Program-made: the position numbers and the translations under genes
Notes under the pieces: generated by a model
Told to the model about the DNA's origin: nothing
Database searches by the model: none
Seen by the model: the letters and a program-made list of their open reading frames with translations, nothing else
Shown: one piece after another, positions 58,236-64,000 of the stretch
Layout: each line of letters begins with the position of its first letter
Numbering within the stretch: the first letter of the stretch is position 1
Assembly (NCBI GenBank): GCA_051293835.1
Contig: JBPKMA010000010.1
Location: 62,001-126,000, forward strand
DNA from: DATLZU01 sp051293835
GTDB lineage: Bacteria > Nitrospirota > Nitrospiria > Nitrospirales > Nitrospiraceae
DNA length: 64,000 nucleotides
Direction of reading: 5' to 3'

Positions 58236-58670
58236 ATGCCGCCCTCCTTCCGATTTCTCGAGGACGTGGCGCTCGCCGATGCCGCGTTCGAAGCTACGGG
58301 CGACTCTCCTTCGGAGGTGTTTCAAGCCGCGGCGCAGGCGGTGATTGAAACCCTGGCCGACCCGCGAACCGTCGCCGCCACCCGGCGGCTCACGATCACG
58401 CGTGAAGACGAGGACCTCGCCTCTCTGCTGTTTGATTGGCTGTCCGAGATCGTGTATGTCAAAGATGCGCAAGGCGTGGTGTTCAGGGAGGCTGTCCCCG
58501 TGGTCCGACAGGAAAACGGGCGATGGCGGTTGGACGCGACGCTGATCGGTGCCCCGGTGGATCCCGCGACGCAGGAGTTGCGGGCGGACGTGAAGGGCGT
58601 AACCAAACATCTGTACGAGCTGAAGCAGGAGGGCATCCATTGGAAGACTCGAGTGGTGTTGGATATATGA
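58236..58670 (+). CDS. Archease, RtcB cofactor protein
   Basis: 144 residues with the archease plan: RFLEDVALADAAFEATGDSP at the N-terminus (acidic metal site region; the classic HTADVGI is replaced by EDVALAD), VFQAAAQAVIETLADPRTVA, EDLASLLFDWLSEIVYVKDA, then KGVTKHLYELKQEGIHWKTR and VVLDI. Archease helps RtcB through guanylylation and multiple turnover, using a small acidic metal site. It lies 6 bases after the iron-sulfur subunit and 98 bases before rtcB, the frequent archease-rtcB pairing, which supports the call. Confidence 0.85.
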   Translation: MPPSFRFLEDVALADAAFEATGDSPSEVFQAAAQAVIETLADPRTVAATRRLTITREDEDLASLLFDWLSEIVYVKDAQGVVFREAVPVVRQENGRWRLDATLIGAPVDPATQELRADVKGVTKHLYELKQEGIHWKTRVVLDI

Positions 58671-58768
58671 AGCGCGCGACGCATGACCGGCGAGGCGCGC
58701 GACGTTGTGCGCGTCTCCCGTGTCCCACCCGAATGTCTCGCTAGGATCGCCTGCAATGGTGAGGTGAT

Positions 58769-61717
58769 ATGAAGCTGAATACCGCAATGGCGGTGAATCG
58801 CATCGCCGATGAAATCTGGGAAATTCCTCCGTCGGAGAAGCCGGGCATGCTCGTGCCGGCCCGCATTTACGCGACAGAACGGATCCTCGAAACGATGGAT
58901 TCCGGTGTTTTCGACCAAGTGACGAACGTCGCCTGTTTGCCTGGCATCCGCCGCTACGCTCTCTGCATGCCGGACGGTCATTGGGGATACGGATTCCCCA
59001 TCGGTGGGGTGGCAGCGTTCGACACGGGCGAGGGAGTCATTTCACCTGGCGGGGTCGGGTATGACGTCAACTGCCTCGATGGAGACTCGCAGATCCTTCA
59101 CGAACTAGGATATCGGCGACCTATCAAATCGCTCGACGCCGAGTGGGCCGGATTTCGCGTCACCTGCGTGAATCCCTCCCATACGGTCCAGAGTGCCGAG
59201 GTTGGAGCGTTCCTCATCAAAACGCCGACCTCTTCGGTCCTGCGGGTCACCACTGAATCGGGGCGGCAGCTCTATGCCACCGCCGATCATCCCTTCCTCA
59301 CGAGACGAGGAATGGTCGCTCTTGGCAGACTCGTTCCTGGTGATCAAGTATCTGTCTATCCGTTTGACGGCGTGCCTTATCAGGATCCCGGGAAGGAGTT
59401 GTTGTTGACTGAACGAGAGCTCGCCGCAATCTATCGAGGTACTGAAAACGGTGTAGCACAGGCGCTGAAGGCTCTTCGACAGCTGAATCTCCTGCCTTTA
59501 ACAATGGATAACCCGAAACTCCCTCGTTTGATCAGGCTGATGGGATTTGTCCAAGGTGCCGGGCACCTGCAATTGGAGAACGGAGGGTGGGCCCAGATTG
59601 AACTGTATGGAGAACCGGAGGATCTTGCAACTATTCGACGTGATATTGAGGCTATCGGTTTCCACGCCTCACGAGTGTATGCAGGGTCACGAACGCACGA
59701 GACCATGGATCACTCTGGTCCTCAGCGCGTCAGGGGAGCCGAAACAGCCATCCTTGTCCGTTCGCCGGCTTTGGTATTGCTGTTGGTCGCCCTAGGAGTT
59801 TCCAGGGGAAACAAAGCAGGACAGAATTTTGATGTGCCCCTCTGGTTGAACCGGGCTCCTCTTTGGATGAAGCGATTGTATTTGGCTGCCTTCTTTGGCG
59901 CCGAGCTATCCAGTCCGAGAACAGTGGCAGGACATCCCGACAACTTCGCCGGACCGATCTTGCCGGTCAATAAGCGGTCGTCTGTGGCGCCGAGCGGGAA
60001 AGCCTTCATGACGCACATTCAGGCATGGCTTCAGGAATTCGGCGTCGCAAGCACGTTACTGGCCGACCGCGAAGAGTGCACCAATACGGTTAGACTGCGC
60101 CTGCAAATCTCGTCTGAGCCGGACAATCTCATCCGCCTTTGGACCCGCATAGGCTATGACTACAACCGGCGGAAACAATACCTGGCCAACGCGGCTGCCC
60201 ACTATCTCAAGCTGAAGGCCGGGGTGCTCCAAGAGCGGGCAACCGGCATCGAAAGGGCAGTGACCTTAGGAAAGACAACCGGCGCATCGGTCAACGCGAT
60301 CACTGATGCGATGGGTTCACCGTGTATCAATGAACGCTTCGTCGCCCGTCGCTTATGGGAAGGTAGGTGCTCGATCGTCGGGGTCGGAACCGTCTTTGCC
60401 GATTTCCACGAATTCCTCAGTGACAGGACAGAAGGTCTGGGAACAACCGGACAGGTATGGGATACGATTATCCACATCGAGTCGGTGGATCATCGAGGAC
60501 CGGTCTATGATCTGACGGTCTTGGACGACCATCATAACTTCATCGCCAATGGATTCGTGGTTTCCAACTGCGGCATGCGCCTGATCCGAACTGATCTCAC
60601 GCTGGCCGATGTGCAGCCTCGGCTAGAGATGCTGATGACCGAATTGTTCCGCAAGGTTCCTGCCGGGGTGGGATCAACCGGATTCGTACGGGTGAGCCGC
60701 CGCGAATTCGAGGATGTCATGCGCATGGGAGCCCGGTGGTGCGTGGAAAAAGGCTACGGGTGGCACGAGGACCTGGCGCGGATCGAAGAAGGGGGATGCC
60801 TCGCCGGCGCGGACCCATCGAAGGTCAGCGATCACGCGGTGGAACGCGGCATCAATCAACTGGGCACGTTGGGATCTGGCAACCATTATTTGGAAGTGCA
60901 GGTCGTCTCCGACGACCGGATCTTTGATCCGCAGGTCGCCGCGGCGCTTGGCATCACCGGTCATGACCAGATCGTGGTGATGGTCCACTGCGGCTCGCGC
61001 GGGTTCGGCCATCAGGTCGCGAGTGACTACCTGAAGGTGTTCGAAAAGGCCATGCGCCGGTATGGCATCACCGTGAAAGACCAGCAACTGGCCTGCGCGC
61101 CGTTCCGATCGCCCGAGGGTCAGGACTATTTCGCCGCCATGAACTGCGCGGCGAACAGCGCCTTCGCCAACCGCCAGGTGATTACGTACCAGATTCGCCA
61201 AGCCTTCGCCGCCGTCTTCGGCAAGTCGGCCGAAGAACTGGGGATGCACGTGGTCTACGACGTGGCGCACAACATCGCCAAGGTGGAACGCTATCCGGAA
61301 GGCGAACTGGTCGTCCACCGAAAGGGTTCCACCAGGGCCTTCGGTCCTGGCCGGCCTGAGCTGCCGGAGATCTATCGCACGATCGGACAACCGGTCATTT
61401 GCGGCGGATCGATGGAAACTGGATCCTATCTGCTGGTCGGCACCGAGCGCGCGATGCAGGAGACGTTCGGCTCGACCATGCACGGGTCAGGCCGGACGAT
61501 GTCGCGGGCGCAGGCCAAGAAATCCGTCCGCGGCGAGCAGCTTCAACGGGAGATGAGGCAGCGGGGGATCCTTGTCAAAGCGGTGTCGATGTCAGGTCTG
61601 GCGGAGGAGGCCGGCTTCGCCTACAAGAATATCTCGGACGTGGTTGAGACAGTGGATCGGGCGGGGATCACCAAAAAGGTGGCGGAGCTGCGGCCGATCG
61701 GGAATATTAAAGGATAA
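58769..61717 (+). CDS. rtcB: RNA-splicing ligase RtcB with an intein
   Basis: 982 codons; removal of a 499-residue intein leaves 483 residues, the normal RtcB length. Exteins: QVTNVACLPGIRRYALCMPD, GHWGYGFPIGGVAAFD and GGVGYDVN, then after the intein CGMRLIRTDL. C-terminal extein motifs include GTLGSGNHYLEVQV, VHCGSRGFGHQV, NCAANSAFANRQ, YDVAHNIAKVE and VVHRKGSTRAFGPG (guanylylated His). RtcB joins 2',3'-cyclic phosphate or 3'-phosphate RNA ends to 5'-OH ends with GTP and Mn2+, in tRNA splicing/repair. The intein lies directly before the metal-binding Cys of the CG motif. The gene is paired with archease. ATG at 58769, weak GGTGATAT upstream. Confidence 0.95.
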   Translation: MKLNTAMAVNRIADEIWEIPPSEKPGMLVPARIYATERILETMDSGVFDQVTNVACLPGIRRYALCMPDGHWGYGFPIGGVAAFDTGEGVISPGGVGYDVNCLDGDSQILHELGYRRPIKSLDAEWAGFRVTCVNPSHTVQSAEVGAFLIKTPTSSVLRVTTESGRQLYATADHPFLTRRGMVALGRLVPGDQVSVYPFDGVPYQDPGKELLLTERELAAIYRGTENGVAQALKALRQLNLLPLTMDNPKLPRLIRLMGFVQGAGHLQLENGGWAQIELYGEPEDLATIRRDIEAIGFHASRVYAGSRTHETMDHSGPQRVRGAETAILVRSPALVLLLVALGVSRGNKAGQNFDVPLWLNRAPLWMKRLYLAAFFGAELSSPRTVAGHPDNFAGPILPVNKRSSVAPSGKAFMTHIQAWLQEFGVASTLLADREECTNTVRLRLQISSEPDNLIRLWTRIGYDYNRRKQYLANAAAHYLKLKAGVLQERATGIERAVTLGKTTGASVNAITDAMGSPCINERFVARRLWEGRCSIVGVGTVFADFHEFLSDRTEGLGTTGQVWDTIIHIESVDHRGPVYDLTVLDDHHNFIANGFVVSNCGMRLIRTDLTLADVQPRLEMLMTELFRKVPAGVGSTGFVRVSRREFEDVMRMGARWCVEKGYGWHEDLARIEEGGCLAGADPSKVSDHAVERGINQLGTLGSGNHYLEVQVVSDDRIFDPQVAAALGITGHDQIVVMVHCGSRGFGHQVASDYLKVFEKAMRRYGITVKDQQLACAPFRSPEGQDYFAAMNCAANSAFANRQVITYQIRQAFAAVFGKSAEELGMHVVYDVAHNIAKVERYPEGELVVHRKGSTRAFGPGRPELPEIYRTIGQPVICGGSMETGSYLLVGTERAMQETFGSTMHGSGRTMSRAQAKKSVRGEQLQREMRQRGILVKAVSMSGLAEEAGFAYKNISDVVETVDRAGITKKVAELRPIGNIKG
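59072..60568 (+). other. Intein within RtcB, with degenerate LAGLIDADG endonuclease
   Basis: Begins with Cys102 of the precursor (CLDGDSQILHELG, block A), has the B block TADHPFLTRRGMVALG and ends VYDLTVLDDHHNFIANGFVV then SN before the +1 Cys of the C-extein. The penultimate residue is Ser rather than the common His. Between the splicing blocks are two LAGLIDADG-like helices, LMGFVQGAGHL and LAAFFGAELSS. In the first, the catalytic Asp of GDG appears as Ala (GAG), so the endonuclease is probably inactive. Length 499 residues. RtcB inteins at this active-site position are known in archaea and bacteria. Confidence 0.9.
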
Positions 61718-61959
61718 GGGTAATGATGGCGCGTGGCCTCTGTTAAGAAAATGCGGGTCCTGTCACCGACCGGCCTGTCCGTGCTCGCACCCTGCCCAGT
61801 GTAGGGACCCTGCTGCGGGGGCACCTGTTGCATTCCCGGAGCAACGGATCCCGGAGCGCCCAGGTCGGCACCACTCGCATTTTCCTGCAGTACCGGTAAG
61901 CGCAGGCTCATGAATAGCGAAATGTCAGACCACGATCGGCCAGACGTAAAGGGGGAGTA

Positions 61960-62313
61960 GTGGAGCAACGGCGGTGTCCGCGGTTTCCAGTGCGGTTTCG
62001 GAGTTCCTTCGCCTCGGCCAACATGGTCGGCGGGGAGGGGAGTGTGATCGACCTCTCGATCCGCGGCTGCCGCGTGGACAGCAACGTGACGGTCATGACC
62101 GGAACGACGTTGGAACTCCGCATCCATGCAGCCGAGCATGAACTGCCGATCGCCGTCGACCAAGCGATCGTCCGGTGGACAAGGAACCACCTGTTCGGCG
62201 TGGAGTTCATGAGCCTGCAACCCGGCGAATGGGCCCGCCTTCAGCATCTCGTCAAGGAATTGGAGCAGGAACCCTACGTGAAGAAGGCGGCGGACGAGGC
62301 GTCATCGTCCTGA
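61960..62313 (+). CDS. PilZ-domain protein
   Basis: 117 residues, a single PilZ domain. The c-di-GMP-binding pattern is visible: RRCPRFPVRF near the N-terminus (RxxxR) and VIDLSIRGCRV (the D/N-x-S-x-x-G motif). A beta-barrel follows with TTLELRIHAAEHELPIAVDQ, IVRWTRNHLFGVEFMSLQPG and a C-terminal helix. It probably responds to c-di-GMP as a small adaptor for motility, adhesion or polysaccharide control. The start is a GTG at 61960 after AAAGGGGGAGTA. No neighbour suggests the target; the plus-strand gap behind rtcB (61718-61959) has nothing recognisable. Confidence 0.85.
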   Translation: MEQRRCPRFPVRFRSSFASANMVGGEGSVIDLSIRGCRVDSNVTVMTGTTLELRIHAAEHELPIAVDQAIVRWTRNHLFGVEFMSLQPGEWARLQHLVKELEQEPYVKKAADEASSS

Positions 62314-62386
62314 TCGCCTGCGCGGCTCACAGAGGCCGAAACCTCGTCGCGAAGAGATGTTCGGCGCGGCGGACTGTGACCGAGCG

Positions 62387-63954
62387 TCAAGGCGGTTGCG
62401 CGTTGTGCCGGTGGCCGTACAGAAGGGTGATGTTGATTCGGCGGCTTTCGTGCTCGTCCTTGAATGTGAACTGGTCGGTCTCGTGGAAGAGGTCGGAGTT
62501 GAAGACGACGGCGCGGTTCGCGCGGTAAGGAATCCGCACGGCTTTGGCTCCGGCGCCCGCCAGTCGAAAATCTTCTGCCGGTTCTTGCGTTGTTATATTC
62601 CTTGAAGTTCCAAGCGCGGGTCGCTTCTTTGTTCCACCCGACCAGCCCGCCCGTCTTGGAATCCAGATTGGCTTCGTCCGGTGTGATCCAGAAGTTCACG
62701 TTGACGACGGCCGCATCCGCGTGCACGCTGAGCCCTCTCGGCTGGCTGTCGTATTTAAACGCCCAAGCCGGGGTGAGACCGTGCTGCTCGGGATGCTCGG
62801 GAACGTGAGCCGTCATTCTTCGGCGATCTGCAGAAGCAAAGAGGTGGCAAAGCCGTCGCCCAGGAACGTGCCGAGGTAGCCGTGCCTTCAGGCACCCGTT
62901 CGCAGGCCGCGCGGTGGAGCACCCGGTTGAACGACGGTGCTACGAGATCCAGGTCTCGTTGATCGACGTGGATGCAGGTTGCTGCTGAGGCGTCTTCGCG
63001 AGCCTGCTGATCCAGCCGTTTCAGGGCGTTACGGTAGACCGCGTATGCCTCGCCAAGAAGAGCGCGGTCGAACAGATACTGAATCTGCTCTGCGTCGTGC
63101 CTCAGCCGGGACTTGGAAACCAGGGTCTCCGTCATGCGACGCCCATGATCATGCTTGGCCTGAGCTGATGCCCCGAGGCAGGAGAGGGCCCGGTCGAATT
63201 CGGCTCTCCAGATGGACACAATGCCAAGGTGGTACCTCGCCTTGACATAATCCGGCTGCACCCGGATCGCATGCTCGAACGCCACCGCGGCCTCGTCTCA
63301 CTGGCCTTGTTCCATCAACGCCAATCCGAGATTGTTGTGAGCCTCCATACGGCCGGGCTTGCTTATCAGAGCCTGTCGATAGGCTTGGATGGCTTCGCCC
63401 ACCAGGCCTTGTTCTTTGAGGACGGTGCCCAGATTGTTGTACACGTCCGCACAGCTCGGGCTGACGCGCAGTGCCCTCCGATACGCCTGCTCGGCTTGGG
63501 TGAGTTGGCCGAGCTCTTTGTGGACATTGCCCATGTTGGTCAAGGCCTCAACGTATTCGGGTTTTGCGGAGATGGCGCGCTGATACGCGGAGAGCGCTTC
63601 TTCGGCCCGTCCAGCCCGTTGCAGCACGACGCCGAAATTGAACCAGTAGAGCGGCTAATTGGGATGTTGCTGAACCGCGCGACCGACCAGCTCGCTCGCA
63701 AGGTCGAGCTGGCCGACGCGGTACGCGAGAAGGCCCAGCGCATGCAGCGCCTCCGGGTGTTCGGGGCTCAGCTGGAGAATGAGCCGGTAGCCCCGTTCGG
63801 CTTCCTGCAAGCACCCGGCCTGATGGTGTGACTTGGCTTCGTCCAGCAGCGTGGCGACCGCGAAACCGTCCAGCGGAGGACCAGGCCTGCCGCGGAGCTT
63901 TTCCAGTTGCCGCCCTCCGCCCAATGCATGGAGGCCCCGCGGTGAAGCCGTCAA
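62387..63954 (-). pseudogene. TPR protein with 2OG-Fe(II) oxygenase domain, disrupted
   Basis: TPR text starts at 63954 or before: AERGYRLILQLSPEHPEALH, then an in-frame TAG (63655-63657), then RAISAKPEYVEALTNMGNVH, RALRVSPSCADVYNNLGTVL and, after a TGA at 63298-63300, AFEHAIRVQPDYVKARYHLG. The C-terminal domain needs at least two frame changes: GYLGTFLGDGFATSLLLQIA, FKYDSQPRGLSVHADAAVVN (HxD iron ligands), FWITPDEANLD, then FNSDLFHETDQFTF (distal His) and ESRRINITLLYGHR (2OG-binding Arg). The stop is at 62387-62389. Two stops and about three slips make it inactive as written. Relatives are predicted protein or glycan hydroxylases. It may continue beyond the window's end. Confidence 0.75.
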
Positions 63955-64000
63955 CCCAGGCTGCTCCGGCGTACCCGAAAACCAATGGGCGAATCAAAGC

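Overview
The window looks like part of a GC-rich chromosome of a Nitrospira-like bacterium (phylum Nitrospirota). This is inferred from content, not proven: an SmbP-type small metal-binding protein, a dnaE-accA pair, a DabB-DabA-PII inorganic-carbon module suited to an autotroph, a PrsK-like kinase remnant, DUF2294, and TPR-2OG oxygenase and Fn3 proteins. No rRNA or tRNA gene and no CRISPR array was seen.

Layout. 0.3-7.7 kb: a c-type cytochrome, a LmbE-type deacetylase, a HAD phosphatase, SmbP and an Fn3 protein, mixed with small genes whose frames are broken (a triple-BON protein, two small membrane proteins and others). 7.9-19 kb: a three-domain fusion (APH-like kinase, M23, class III aminotransferase), a lipoprotein, a haem-oxygenase-fold enzyme, a membrane protein, a broken GYD protein, a ferritin-like protein, accA and dnaE. 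19.5-29.4 kb: an accessory graveyard. It holds two remnants of integron-type tyrosine recombinases, a broken cyclase-homology gene coupled to a secreted Cys-rich protein, a large SF1 helicase-nuclease pseudogene, PIN, GIY-YIG and histidine-kinase fragments, and a GGGGTCGG-type repeat family that repeatedly sits where genes are truncated. 29.7-41 kb: DUF2294, isocitrate dehydrogenase with its C-terminal domain as a separate gene, decayed folC, dabA and cysD copies, a Sua5/YrdC protein and a large secreted protein of unknown function. 41.4-50.2 kb: dabB-dabA-PII followed on the same strand by a histidine kinase and a sigma-54 response regulator. 50.4-64 kb: cyclophilin, an MFS transporter, an AsmA-like giant protein, an M24 peptidase, an SdhB-type iron-sulfur subunit, archease, rtcB carrying an intein at its active-site cysteine, a PilZ protein and a disrupted TPR-2OG oxygenase gene.

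How the genes work together. DabA and DabB should form a membrane complex that traps CO2 as bicarbonate, with the PII-like protein as a likely regulator and the adjacent two-component pair a possible one. Archease activates RtcB for RNA ligation. DnaE and AccA form the familiar replication/lipid-synthesis pair.

The most unusual property is the density of disrupted frames (single-base slips in homopolymers, in-frame stops and internal deletions) clustered at 1.6-7.5, 19.5-29.2, 32-38.5 and 62.4-64 kb. Genes of 2-3.5 kb elsewhere are perfectly open. In-frame stops and a large internal deletion show real decay for several of these, while single homopolymer slips could be assembly errors.
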